Made by a program: the position numbers and the translations under genes
The notes under the pieces: model-generated
Databases searched by the model: none
What the model saw: the letters and a program-made list of their open reading frames with translations, nothing else
Told to the model about the DNA's origin: nothing
DNA from: Halocatena salina
GTDB taxonomy: Archaea > Halobacteriota > Halobacteria > Halobacteriales > Haloarculaceae
Direction of reading: 5' to 3'
Length of the DNA stretch: 64,000 bases
NCBI RefSeq assembly: GCF_023115355.1
Contig: NZ_CP096022.1
Location: 62,001 to 126,000, forward strand
In this document: positions 35,911 to 44,236 of the stretch, piece by piece
Layout: every line of letters starts with the position of its first letter
Position numbering within the stretch: the first letter of the stretch is position 1

Positions 35911-36848
35911 GATCGATCGTCTCCCGTGGTCGTAAACCGTTCGTTCACACGCGGTTCATTTTGGGTTTCGAGTTCGCTTTTCATCGGTGTCCTCTGTGTC
36001 GGCTGGTGGTCGTACTCTCCGTCGACGATCCCCTCGGCGGAGTTCTTGTGCGTAAATCCCGGAACGGGAAGCGTCGTTGCGTCTACCAATCCCTGTTCGA
36101 GGAGTGCTCCTGTCGGACAGACGGTTGCACAGTGACCACACGAAACGCAGGTCGATTCCATCATCGTCTCCGCACCGTTCTGGAAGCCGATGCGAGTGTC
36201 CTCTGCGGAGCCTTCCATGCGGAGCACACCTTCGACCTGTACGTCGTTGCACGCTTCGACACACCGATTACAGAGGATGCACTTGTTGCGGTCGATCTGA
36301 ATGAACGGCGAGGAGTCATCGAGCGGTTCGAGTTCACTCCGGTCGTGCATCACCCCATAGCGCGGCTCGATCACGTCGTTCTCGATCGAGACGTCCTGCA
36401 GTTCACACCGTCCGTTCTTCCCACACGTCGTACACAGCAGGTTGTGGTTCGAGAGCAGCAGGTCGAGATTCACATCCCGCGCCTCGCTCGCTCGTTCGGT
36501 GTCGGTGTAGACGGTCATCCCATCGCGTGGGGGAAAGCTACACGAGGGGACGACGCCGTGTCGTTCGGTTTCGACCACACACGTTCGACACTCGCTTCGT
36601 GGGCCGATCTTTTGGCTGTCGTCGTACGAACAGAGCGCAAGCACGTCGCCCCTGGTCTCGACCGCTTGGCACGCATCCAGCAGCGTCGCTCCCGTCTCGG
36701 TTTCGACTCGTTGGCCATCGACCGTTACCGTTGCGCTTTCCGTTGCGCCGGCATCGGGATCGTTCGCCGTTCCTGGCGCGATATTTTCGGCGAGCGGTAC
36801 GTCCGGTTCGTCGTTGCGGGATCGTTCCCAAATCGGATCAGTACTCAT
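35907..36848 (-). CDS. NuoG-N-like iron-sulfur subunit of formate dehydrogenase, copy 1
   Basis: About 313 residues starting MSTDPIWERSRN. Domains in order: a 2Fe-2S ferredoxin domain (VTVDGQRVETETGATLLDAC; ALCSYDDSQ; SECRTCVVE; PSCSFP); the NuoG Cys/His cluster region (NHNLLCTTCGKNGRCELQ); two 4Fe-4S ferredoxin motifs (CILCNRCVEACN and CVSCGHCATVCP). It wires the Mo site of FdhA to the NuoF-like subunit, as the N-terminal part of FdsA does in bacterial NAD-linked formate dehydrogenases, here as a separate protein. The stop overlaps fdhA by 4 bases. The internal ATG is chosen because the upstream 26 codons lack any conserved feature. Confidence 0.93.
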   Translation of the reverse strand: MSTDPIWERSRNDEPDVPLAENIAPGTANDPDAGATESATVTVDGQRVETETGATLLDACQAVETRGDVLALCSYDDSQKIGPRSECRTCVVETERHGVVPSCSFPPRDGMTVYTDTERASEARDVNLDLLLSNHNLLCTTCGKNGRCELQDVSIENDVIEPRYGVMHDRSELEPLDDSSPFIQIDRNKCILCNRCVEACNDVQVEGVLRMEGSAEDTRIGFQNGAETMMESTCVSCGHCATVCPTGALLEQGLVDATTLPVPGFTHKNSAEGIVDGEYDHQPTQRTPMKSELETQNEPRVNERFTTTGDDRS

Positions 36849-36910
36849 ATTGTTTCTTTTCGTTGTGAGTAACTGTCCCGAACCCGGCGGTCCGAGGAGC
36901 AGCTCGGTGT

Positions 36911-38467
36911 TCACGATCGGTTGCAAATGCCAGTCGGACAGTGTCCCTTTGCGTGGGCGGTGAATTCCGTCTCGAACTCTTCTATCGCCGTTGTAACTGG
37001 GCGGGCTGCGTCACGGCCGAACCCACAGAGGCTAGTCGTACGCATGATGCGTACGAGTTCGCGGAGCCTCCCGTCTTTGTACTCGCCGTCGTACACGCGG
37101 TGCAGGAGATCCACCAGCTGTTTCGATCCTTCTCGACACGGGACACACCGTCCACAGTTCATCTCTTTGGCGAACGTTGCACGTTCGCCGGCAAGTGCCA
37201 CCATACAGGTCGACTTATCCAGCAGTTCGACGACGCCGTTCGTTCCCAAACGTGCACTTCGCAAGCCGGATGCGCTCGCGGGCACGTCGAGCGAGCGGGT
37301 CAATCCGCCGAAGACACCGCCGACGCACGCACCGCTCCAGCCGCTATCGGGTTCGACAGCCGATAATGCTGCCTCGAGTGTCGCATCAGTCGATAACTCG
37401 ACTGTTGCCGCAGTGGTATCATCGTTCACGACGGTGACCAAGCGCGTCCCAGGGTCTGCGGACGCCCCGACAGGTCCTGTTCCATTGAGGATTTGCCCGA
37501 GCTGTGCGAACGTTCGGGGCGTGTGGACAAGGGTCGGTCGGCCATCAACGCCGTGTTCGTTCGGGCCTGGGGGTCGTCGACGGGCCTCGATCCGATGGTT
37601 CCCCTCGATCGCTTCGAGCGCCATCGTCGGCTCGCCAGCCTTGTATTCGTCCGGTCCGGTGATGATCCGTATCGGGATTTCGGTATCCGTGACGTCATCG
37701 AGCGCGGCAGCCGCTTTCCGTGTGCGCTCACGGGCGATCTGTTCGGTTTCGTTCGTGTAGATGACGACGTCGGTTGCCCCAAGCGCGACCGCCGACGCGA
37801 GTGCGACATCGACGACCAGAAGCGGCGCGCTTTCGAGAAGCAGTCTGTCGCTATCGGCGTGTTCGTCTGGCTCGTTTCCGTTCACTACCACGACGGGATC
37901 GTCTGCCGTCTCGTAGACGGTCGTCCATTCGGCGGCAACGGACGCATCACCGCTCGCGTCTCCACGTCCGCGTCCACGGAGATCGGACGTCATCACGTGC
38001 GTACGCACGCTTTCGGGATCGTCTTCGGCGCGGTCCGTGAAGCGTTCGCCTCGCACGTCAGTGTATTCTTCGATACTGGTCGGTGCCAACCATCCACAGC
38101 CTCCGAGCACACGCCGGACTCCCGTTCCGAGTGGTCCTGTCTCGGGCGTCGGTAGGCGTGCCGTTTCTGGGTCGTGCTCGACGACTGCCACCGCCCCGTC
38201 GGTCGGGACGGTCCCCTCCCCGAGGGTCCGAGTGATCGTCTCCATCCGTTCGGTCGATGGACGGGAGAAAAACGCTGTCTTTCCTTCCACCGTCGCTACG
38301 ACGAGCGGTTCCAAATCGATGTGGCCTACGGATCCGACTTCCGCCGTCGTAACCGACGTTTCGGATTCGTTGGCCTCGTGAAGTAGTTCACGTCCGTCAT
38401 GGTGGTTCTCACTACCGGTAGCAACACGAACGGCTGGAGTTTCGCCAATAATCCTTTCATCAACCAT
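36911..38467 (-). CDS. NuoF-like flavo/iron-sulfur subunit with degenerate FMN motif, copy 1
   Basis: A 518-residue protein and first gene of the operon. The C-terminal iron-sulfur domain is intact (NCGRCVPCREGSK; TSLCGFGRDA). An SLBB-like part precedes it (TRLVTVVNDD). In the Rossmann/FMN half, canonical NuoF has GRGGAGFPTG; here the position reads RGRGRGDASGDAS. Also the later G-R-Y-x-C-G-E-E-T-A-L block reads DEYKAGEPTMALEAIEG. The NADH/FMN site is therefore rearranged or lost. It probably relays electrons from the ferredoxin-like subunit to an unknown acceptor. The region before VVVVNGNEPD contains DVRG and ATPET-like stretches without known homology. The sibling at 49800 has the same changes. 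Confidence 0.85.
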   Translation of the reverse strand: MVDERIIGETPAVRVATGSENHHDGRELLHEANESETSVTTAEVGSVGHIDLEPLVVATVEGKTAFFSRPSTERMETITRTLGEGTVPTDGAVAVVEHDPETARLPTPETGPLGTGVRRVLGGCGWLAPTSIEEYTDVRGERFTDRAEDDPESVRTHVMTSDLRGRGRGDASGDASVAAEWTTVYETADDPVVVVNGNEPDEHADSDRLLLESAPLLVVDVALASAVALGATDVVIYTNETEQIARERTRKAAAALDDVTDTEIPIRIITGPDEYKAGEPTMALEAIEGNHRIEARRRPPGPNEHGVDGRPTLVHTPRTFAQLGQILNGTGPVGASADPGTRLVTVVNDDTTAATVELSTDATLEAALSAVEPDSGWSGACVGGVFGGLTRSLDVPASASGLRSARLGTNGVVELLDKSTCMVALAGERATFAKEMNCGRCVPCREGSKQLVDLLHRVYDGEYKDGRLRELVRIMRTTSLCGFGRDAARPVTTAIEEFETEFTAHAKGHCPTGICNRS

Positions 38468-38513
38468 CGTTCAAGCGATTCGAATCAAGATGTAAAGTCT
38501 CACGGTTTGTATT

Positions 38514-38526
38514 TGCACATAGTGCA
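38514..38526. promoter_or_regulatory. Inverted repeat TGCAC-ATA-GTGCA in the leader of formate dehydrogenase operon 1
   Basis: Perfect 5-base arms around ATA, between the TATA element and the start codon. The position, about 20 bases after the TATA box, would let a bound regulator block initiation. Confidence 0.35.
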
Positions 38527-38535
38527 TAGCCATTC

Positions 38536-38553
38536 CTATATTAATATAAATGT
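38536..38553 (-). promoter_or_regulatory. Promoter of formate dehydrogenase operon 1
   Basis: The minus strand has CATTTATATTAATATAGG about 70-85 bases before the ATG at 38467, a strong TATA element implying a short leader. A TGCAC-ATA-GTGCA inverted repeat lies just downstream at 38514-38526. Confidence 0.45.
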
Positions 38554-38605
38554 TTGGTGTGGTTTTGGATATGGTGTGATGATAAAATTTGACGCACCAG
38601 TCGCT

Positions 38606-39319
38606 TTACGTGTGCTTTTGTTGGTGGAGCCAGCGTCGGTACTCTCCCGGTGAGACGACCTCTACGGTTGCGAGCATCTTCGAGTGGCCTGTTCCACAGA
38701 ACTCGGCGCAGTAGAGTCGATACGTCCCAGTTTTCGTACCATTTGTCTTAAACGTGTTCGTTCGACCGGGGATCGCGTCCTGTTTGACGCCGAGAGCGGG
38801 GATGTGGACGGAATGAATCACATCCTTCGAGGTAACTCTGAAGAGTATCGTTCGATTCGAGGGAAGCACTAGTGTGTTCGTGGTCGTCACCCCTTCGTCG
38901 GGGTACGTAAACTCCCAGAACCAATTTTGCCCTGTAACGTGGACGTTGACTGTCCGTGGGGAATTCGTTACGTCCGGACCGGTCGAAACCATCGGATCTC
39001 CGAGCACCAGATACGATGACGCTCCGACGAACAACAGGATGAGTGCGACCACGACCGTCCAGGTAATCTCGAACGTTTGTCGTTCCTCGGTCGGCTTCGG
39101 ATCGTCGTTCCCGTGAAACTTTATTGCAGCATAGAAGAGCAACCCTTCGACGAGGAGAGCAAGTGGAACCGCAACCAACAACAACCGTCGATGCAGCGTT
39201 CGAAGGAGTGCTTCGCTCACGGAGTTGAAACCCGCCGTCGGAAGGGGTATCACGGCGATAACCGTCACGACCAACCCAACCAGCAGTATTACGAGGGGAA
39301 GCAACCGCGACTGGTTCAT
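38606..39319 (-). CDS. coxB: Cytochrome c oxidase subunit II
   Basis: About 237 residues starting MNQSRLLPLVILLVGLVV. Two or three N-terminal hydrophobic segments are followed by a cupredoxin domain. The CuA site is complete: VIHSVHIPALGVKQD (His) and YCAEFCGTGHSKM (Cys-x3-Cys-x3-His-x2-Met). It accepts electrons for subunit I, probably from a halocyanin-like copper protein in haloarchaea. The ATG overlaps the stop of subunit I (ATGA), so the short form is the true start. It ends the cox1-cox2 pair. Confidence 0.93.
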   Translation of the reverse strand: MNQSRLLPLVILLVGLVVTVIAVIPLPTAGFNSVSEALLRTLHRRLLLVAVPLALLVEGLLFYAAIKFHGNDDPKPTEERQTFEITWTVVVALILLFVGASSYLVLGDPMVSTGPDVTNSPRTVNVHVTGQNWFWEFTYPDEGVTTTNTLVLPSNRTILFRVTSKDVIHSVHIPALGVKQDAIPGRTNTFKTNGTKTGTYRLYCAEFCGTGHSKMLATVEVVSPGEYRRWLHQQKHT

Positions 39320-41043
39320 CGTTCTTCCTCTTCGAGTTGCCTCTCGAACCACTGCCACTCTCGCGTGAACTGGCCGGTTTCTTTCAAACCCCAGACATCG
39401 GCGTTTTCGATCCGCTGACCCATCCGGTAGGACTGGACCATGTTCCACAGCCAGACGAGCACGCCGAGACCGAGGAGATACGCACCACCAGTTGCGATCT
39501 GCTGGAGAAACGTGAACTCGGGTGGGTACGTCGCATACCGTCGTGGAAGACCGAGATAGCCCACCACGAGCATGGTAAAGAACGTAATCCAGACGCCAAC
39601 GAACGTAAGTGTGACGTGAATCAGCGCCAACCGCCTGTCGTACATCTTTCGCGTGAGGATCGGATACCAGTAGTAGCTTCCAGCGAACATCGCAAACACG
39701 ATCAAGCCCATGATGATGAGGTGGAAGTGCCCGACGACGTACCAGGTATCATGCATGAGTAAATCAACGGGAATTGACGCGAGAAACACACCGGTGATCC
39801 CCCCGACGATGAACGTACTAATGCCACCAATACAGAAGAGCATCGGTGCGGTGAATCGAACCCGTCCGTTCCAGAGGGTGGCGATCCAGTTGAACGTCTT
39901 TATCGAACTCGGCACCGCGATGGCGACCGAGACGACCATGAACGACATGCGTAATCGGGGGTCGATACCTGTGGTGAACATGTGATGTGCCCAGACGCCG
40001 AACGAGAGGACACCGATCGCCAGCGTCGTGTACACCATAGACCGAAAGCCGAACACTTCACGCGCAGCGAACTTCGGCAGTATCAAACTGACGAGCGTGA
40101 GACCGGGAAGGACGATTATGTACACTTCCGGATGACCGAAAAACCAGAACAGGTGTTGCCAGAGCAGTGGCCCGCCGCTCTCGACTATGAAGAACGTCGT
40201 CCCGAAATTCCGATCGAGAAGAAGCATGACGAACGCGCTCCCAAGCAACGGAAACGCGAACAAAATGATCCCGCTCATGGTGAGAATGCCCCACGAGAAT
40301 ATGTCGATGTCTGCCCACGAGACGGAATCGCTGCGTTCGAGGATGATGGTGACGATGAAGTTGATAGCAGCGATCGTCGTTGCGATTCCTGAGAGATGAA
40401 GCCCGACGAGTAGAATGTCCGTTTCCGGATTCATGCTTACCGTAGAGAGCGGTGGATACAGCGTCCACCCGAGTTCAGGAGGCCGAATCGCAAAGAGGAA
40501 TCCCAGATCCATGTTCAACGGAAGGAACAGCCGTCCAATCAGTTCAGTGATGAGTCCTGCGCGGACGAGGACGAGCGCCGGGGGGAGCAACCAGAATGCG
40601 ATGGCGTTCAACCGTGGAAACGCCATGTCGTCCGCACCGAGCATGATCGGGATAAAGTAGTTGCCGATCCCCGTGAACACCGGTGTCACGAACAGCAACA
40701 ACATCGTGAGGCCGTGGGTCGTAAAGAGGGCGTCGTACGTTCCGGTGGTCCAAACGACAGATTCCGGGTTCAACAGTTCCGTTCTGATCATCATCGCATC
40801 GGTTGCCCCCCACAATCCGGTAAACGTCCCAAAGATGAGGTACAGGACGCCAATACGTCGGTGGTCGATCGTCAACACCCACTCAAGGAGTTCCGTCAGT
40901 CCGGGTACCCCAACATCGTCGCTGACGGTTATCGTACCACCGTCGGTCCACGGTGACGGTGGATGCTGGCCGATCGACTGTAGCAGCCACACTGTTCCTA
41001 CTGCGGTTCCGACGACGAGCACCGTGAACGGCACGATATCCAT
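39316..41043 (-). CDS. coxA: Cytochrome c oxidase subunit I (aa3 type)
   Basis: About 575 residues starting MDIVPFTVLVVGTAVG, with 12 core helices plus an extra N-terminal helix. Haem and copper ligands are visible: FTTHGLTMLL (low-spin haem His), FFGHPEVYIIVLPG (CuB His and cross-linked Tyr), VWAHHMFTTG (CuB His-His), VGHFHLIIMG (haem a3/haem a His). DDMAFPRLN supplies the D-channel Asp, so it is an A1-type proton-pumping oxidase. It is the oxygen-reducing end of the respiratory chain. Subunit II follows with a 4-base overlap. The longer upstream start (41091) has no conserved feature. Confidence 0.95.
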   Translation of the reverse strand: MDIVPFTVLVVGTAVGTVWLLQSIGQHPPSPWTDGGTITVSDDVGVPGLTELLEWVLTIDHRRIGVLYLIFGTFTGLWGATDAMMIRTELLNPESVVWTTGTYDALFTTHGLTMLLLFVTPVFTGIGNYFIPIMLGADDMAFPRLNAIAFWLLPPALVLVRAGLITELIGRLFLPLNMDLGFLFAIRPPELGWTLYPPLSTVSMNPETDILLVGLHLSGIATTIAAINFIVTIILERSDSVSWADIDIFSWGILTMSGIILFAFPLLGSAFVMLLLDRNFGTTFFIVESGGPLLWQHLFWFFGHPEVYIIVLPGLTLVSLILPKFAAREVFGFRSMVYTTLAIGVLSFGVWAHHMFTTGIDPRLRMSFMVVSVAIAVPSSIKTFNWIATLWNGRVRFTAPMLFCIGGISTFIVGGITGVFLASIPVDLLMHDTWYVVGHFHLIIMGLIVFAMFAGSYYWYPILTRKMYDRRLALIHVTLTFVGVWITFFTMLVVGYLGLPRRYATYPPEFTFLQQIATGGAYLLGLGVLVWLWNMVQSYRMGQRIENADVWGLKETGQFTREWQWFERQLEEEER

Positions 41044-41110
41044 TATGTCACCTCGGCATCTCGTCCACGAGGGCCGATCGAAAACACGCATGTGAAATGG
41101 GTTTCTTTGA

Positions 41111-41131
41111 GTATAAAATTTGTTTTTAAAA
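41111..41131 (-). promoter_or_regulatory. Promoter of the cox1-cox2 operon
   Basis: On the minus strand TTTAAAAACAAATTTTATAC lies about 70-85 bases before the cox1 ATG. Either TTTTATAC or TTTAAAAA can serve as TATA box. It also separates the pair from the small membrane gene upstream. Confidence 0.45.
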
Positions 41132-41188
41132 TACTGGAATATGTGACGTCATGTCCGTGACCGATGACGCGTTTCGCGCTGTTCGAGG

Positions 41189-41623
41189 TTATGAGTTATC
41201 CGTCGTATGCGGTGTCGGCTCGGTCCAGCCGTACACCAACCCGAGTGTGAAGCCGTACGCAAGGTGTGTGAGTAGCGTTACGATCAGATAGAAAAGAACG
41301 ATGGACGTGTCGATTTGGGTGGTTCCGATGAGAACGAAGCCGATCCACAGTACCGTAGCGAGTACCATTCCTTTCACAGCGGGATCGTGCTGTGGTGGGA
41401 GGTAGGGATACAACAGAGCGAACAACAGCGGCCAGACAACGACACCGAAAAAAAGGAAGAGGAGTAGTCCCCGTCCCACTCGTCCAGGCATCCCGAAGAA
41501 TCGAGCGAGGGCGTCGAACAGGGACAACTTCGAGCGCGTTTCGACATCCACTATCAGAAGAGCGACGCTCATGACGATGGTACTGGCAACGCCGGCAGTG
41601 ATAGCGCGTTGTACTTTGTGCAT
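41189..41623 (-). CDS. Small four-helix membrane protein of the cox region
   Basis: A 144-residue protein starting MHKVQRAITAGVASTIVMSV, with four hydrophobic segments and a loop RFFGMPGRVGRGLLLFLFFG. It resembles haloarchaeal membrane proteins of the DUF6789 type (from memory, unchecked) that sit beside cox genes. It is divergent from the cupredoxin gene and lies upstream of cox1. It may help oxidase assembly, but there is no direct evidence. Confidence 0.65.
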   Translation of the reverse strand: MHKVQRAITAGVASTIVMSVALLIVDVETRSKLSLFDALARFFGMPGRVGRGLLLFLFFGVVVWPLLFALLYPYLPPQHDPAVKGMVLATVLWIGFVLIGTTQIDTSIVLFYLIVTLLTHLAYGFTLGLVYGWTEPTPHTTDNS

Positions 41624-41796
41624 GGTCGTGTTCTAGCCGTCGTGGCGTTCGTGTGGTGCTACCCCGTTCGTTTCGACGCATGTCCCCAATAGATATCAGT
41701 CCTTCGACGCCACGCAATGAAGTAATCTCGAACTATTACCTGAATCAGAAACAGGATGCCTGTGATTTTTTGCGTGTTGGAGGGGTATTTTCGATA

Positions 41797-42237
41797 ATGG
41801 ATCGGCGAACGATGCTCAAGTTTCTTGCCAGCGGCTCGGTTGCTTCTTTCGCCTCGGTCTCTGGCTGTATCAACGTTCGCTTTACCGTTCCTCCAGATCC
41901 CGCGTCGGGAGCGTACTCCCACGAGTCTTACACGCTCGGGGCCAAGACGACGGGATGGCGGGGTATCGCTCCGGACGAGATCCGTAGCGAGTTGAATCCG
42001 GAACTCAAATTCCGCCCCGGCAAAACCATCCGTCTTCGGTGGACTGTTCTTGATGGTACACGGCACAAGATTATCATCGAAAACAGCGTGGGAAAGACGC
42101 TCTATGAATCAAAAGAAAATTCTGATCGCGGAGAGACGCGGACGATCACCTTCGAATCGTCCCAAGAGATGACGACCTACTACTGTCCGTACCATCCGAT
42201 ACAGATGCGTGGGGACGTGCTCTGTACTGACTACTAG
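41797..42237 (+). CDS. Tat-exported cupredoxin lipoprotein
   Basis: About 146 residues starting MDRRTMLKFLASGSVAS. The twin arginines and VSGC lipobox give an exported, lipid-anchored protein. The mature domain is a blue-copper fold: GTRHKIII supplies the first His and YYCPYHPIQM the Cys, second His and Met ligands. It is close to halocyanin/plastocyanin-type proteins. It is a good candidate electron donor to CuA of the oxidase encoded on either side. The internal ATG is chosen because the Tat signal begins there; its 3' end overlaps the convergent small membrane gene by 4 bases. Confidence 0.88.
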   Translation: MDRRTMLKFLASGSVASFASVSGCINVRFTVPPDPASGAYSHESYTLGAKTTGWRGIAPDEIRSELNPELKFRPGKTIRLRWTVLDGTRHKIIIENSVGKTLYESKENSDRGETRTITFESSQEMTTYYCPYHPIQMRGDVLCTDY

Positions 42238-42575
42238 CGGTTCGACGGTGACTGTTCGTGTTCGTTCGTCGTTTCGGGGTGGGAAGTCGGCTCCGCAAGC
42301 ATGAACCACGATCGTATCCGGTCTGCCGTCTCAGAGCGGCCGTCGCTAGACTCGGTGACGAATTTGACGGCAAGATACGTGACCGGGGCCAGCGTGAGCA
42401 AAGGAACCAGGTGGAGACCGAAAATCTCCAGTATCAGGAACCAATTCGTCCAGCCCCACGGGTTGTACGCGACGAACAGCCCGGTGAGTACGATGATGAT
42501 CGCCAATGGTGCTCCATTTGGAACGCTGTCGATCAGTTGTGTGTCGTCGAGTCCGAACATGGAATGTTCACCCAT
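42234..42575 (-). CDS. Small cox-associated membrane protein
   Basis: About 113 residues starting MGEHSMFGLDDTQLIDS, with two hydrophobic segments (APLAIIIVLTGLFVAY and LEIFGLHLVPLLTLAPVTYLAV). Similar small proteins (DUF6684 type, from memory) accompany haloarchaeal oxidase genes. It follows cox3 on the same strand. MFGL at 42560 and the 42623 start are alternatives. Function unknown, perhaps a small oxidase subunit. Confidence 0.6.
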   Translation of the reverse strand: MGEHSMFGLDDTQLIDSVPNGAPLAIIIVLTGLFVAYNPWGWTNWFLILEIFGLHLVPLLTLAPVTYLAVKFVTESSDGRSETADRIRSWFMLAEPTSHPETTNEHEQSPSNR

Positions 42576-42638
42576 CGACCGTTCGTCGAACAGCAGTAAT
42601 AGTCTGATGGCAGCGAGCACCACGTGGTTTCGAACCGA

Positions 42639-43514
42639 CTACGGTGCACCGATGGAGGCACCGATGTACAGCGCAGTGACGAGGAGGAGCCAGACTCCAT
42701 CGACGAAGTGCCAATACATCGAAACAGTACTGATCGACGTCATTCGGGTCGCTGAGTACTGATCAAGCAACCATCCGCGGACGAAGACGATACTCAAAAG
42801 CACCACGCCGAGCGTGACATGAAGTCCATGAAGTCCGGTCAACCCGTAAAACCCGCTCGCGAAAAGCCCGCTCGAAAGTGCGTACCCCTCTCTGACGACG
42901 AACTCGTAGTACTCGTACAGTTGCCCGGCCAGGAACACCGCGCCGAGGACCACTGTGACACCGAGTAGCCGGATAAAACGCGTGCGATCGTTCTCGTGAA
43001 GAGCGCGGTGGGCAAAATGCATCGTCACACTGCTCGTGACGAGCACGACCGTATTCACGAGCACCACTGGACCGAGAAGCTCGGGAATATGTCCCCGTGG
43101 CCAAGGGTGTGCCCGGATGTAGAAGTAGTACGTGAACCCCGCGCCGAACGTGGCAACCTCGGTTACGAGGAACAGAACCATCGTCGATCGAAGCGTCAGT
43201 CGGGCGTGGAAATCGGCTCCGTATTCCCAGTACCGATAGACGAAAGCATGGTATAACCATCCGAACAGGCCGATCAGAAGGAGGCTCACGCCGACGCCGA
43301 AGAGTACGAACCCGGGCCACTGTGGGATGAACGAACTGATGCTGTATCCGATCACGATAATAGCCACGCCTACGTACAGTAGTCCAACGCCGACAGCGCT
43401 CATTACCGGCCATAGACTCGTTTCTTCGATCGTCGTCGGCCAATCGTACACGCCCGGCGGCTCCTCCGATCGTGGCCGTCCATCTCTTCCTCGCGTCGTT
43501 CTTTCATCGCTCAT
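42639..43514 (-). CDS. coxC: Cytochrome c oxidase subunit III
   Basis: About 291 residues starting MSDERTTRGRDG, with seven hydrophobic segments. CoxIII features: MVLFLVTEVATFGAGFTYYF, TSSVTMHFAHRAL, LAGQLYEYYEFV, SGFYGLTGLHGLHVTLGV and SMYWHFVDGVWLLLV, with the conserved Glu and His residues. It stabilises the oxidase core and its oxygen and proton uptake. It is transcribed on the same strand as cox1-cox2 but separated from them by the + strand cupredoxin gene. The small membrane gene downstream is likely co-transcribed. Confidence 0.93.
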   Translation of the reverse strand: MSDERTTRGRDGRPRSEEPPGVYDWPTTIEETSLWPVMSAVGVGLLYVGVAIIVIGYSISSFIPQWPGFVLFGVGVSLLLIGLFGWLYHAFVYRYWEYGADFHARLTLRSTMVLFLVTEVATFGAGFTYYFYIRAHPWPRGHIPELLGPVVLVNTVVLVTSSVTMHFAHRALHENDRTRFIRLLGVTVVLGAVFLAGQLYEYYEFVVREGYALSSGLFASGFYGLTGLHGLHVTLGVVLLSIVFVRGWLLDQYSATRMTSISTVSMYWHFVDGVWLLLVTALYIGASIGAP

Positions 43515-43774
43515 GCGTGCCATCTCCGTTAGTGTCCTCATCCGTGACGAATGAGGCACGACACCGTTTGTTTACTCGACCTTCCGCGGTATAACGTCTT
43601 GCCCGACGTCCCGTATCGTAGGAGACTTACAATCACACGTTTGTAGTGATATTTCGGTAAAAGAATGTGTTTGTCTCGATACCGGTCGAATGCAAGCACT
43701 ACCAGTTCTCGTGTTGCGGTCTCGATGGTAATCGGTCGCCAATATTTTTGCGCTGCGAATTTGATCCATATCTA

Positions 43775-44191
43775 ATGGACCCGTCCCAACGACTTGCCCA
43801 GAACTTGATTTCGGAGTCGAAAGCTTACGGCTACACGCTCGTTATCTGGGGAGCAGGTGGCTTACTCATTCATCGGTTCGGGTCACCGAACATCATACAG
43901 GTAGGGCTGTACATCGGCGGAGCTCTCACCGCCATGATCGGGCTTACGATGGCCGCGTTCGGTCAGGTGTTCATAGAACAACAGCCCACCGATGATCAAC
44001 TGATCGTGGCGTCGATGGTCCATCTCGCTGCGACGGGAGGGAATCTTCTGGTCAGTTATGTTCTTGTCGTCGGTGCGAAGCGTTTTGGTCTCTCACCGGA
44101 CGGCGCATTCTTCCTCGTCGGCTTTCAAACGACCCTCTTGTACAACGTTTTTCTCCTGATCGAACACTCCGCCGCCCGTGTTCTCGAATGA
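43775..44191 (+). CDS. Four-helix hypothetical membrane protein
   Basis: About 138 residues starting MDPSQRLAQNLISES, with four hydrophobic segments (about 20-32, 38-58, 75-95, 112-128). No motif points to a family. It lies just upstream of the FNT-Usp gene on the same strand, with 45 bases between, so it may be co-transcribed. The internal ATG is preferred because the preceding stretch (43667-43774) has no membrane or helix pattern. Confidence 0.65.
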   Translation: MDPSQRLAQNLISESKAYGYTLVIWGAGGLLIHRFGSPNIIQVGLYIGGALTAMIGLTMAAFGQVFIEQQPTDDQLIVASMVHLAATGGNLLVSYVLVVGAKRFGLSPDGAFFLVGFQTTLLYNVFLLIEHSAARVLE

Positions 44192-44236
44192 CGGACAGAT
44201 ACAAACTGCTTAGTTTCCCTACGAACACGTTCCGGC

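Noticed and set aside
35961-36872. 303-codon frame on the plus strand
   Set aside because: Antisense to the NuoG-N-like gene; Arg/Val-rich with no motif.
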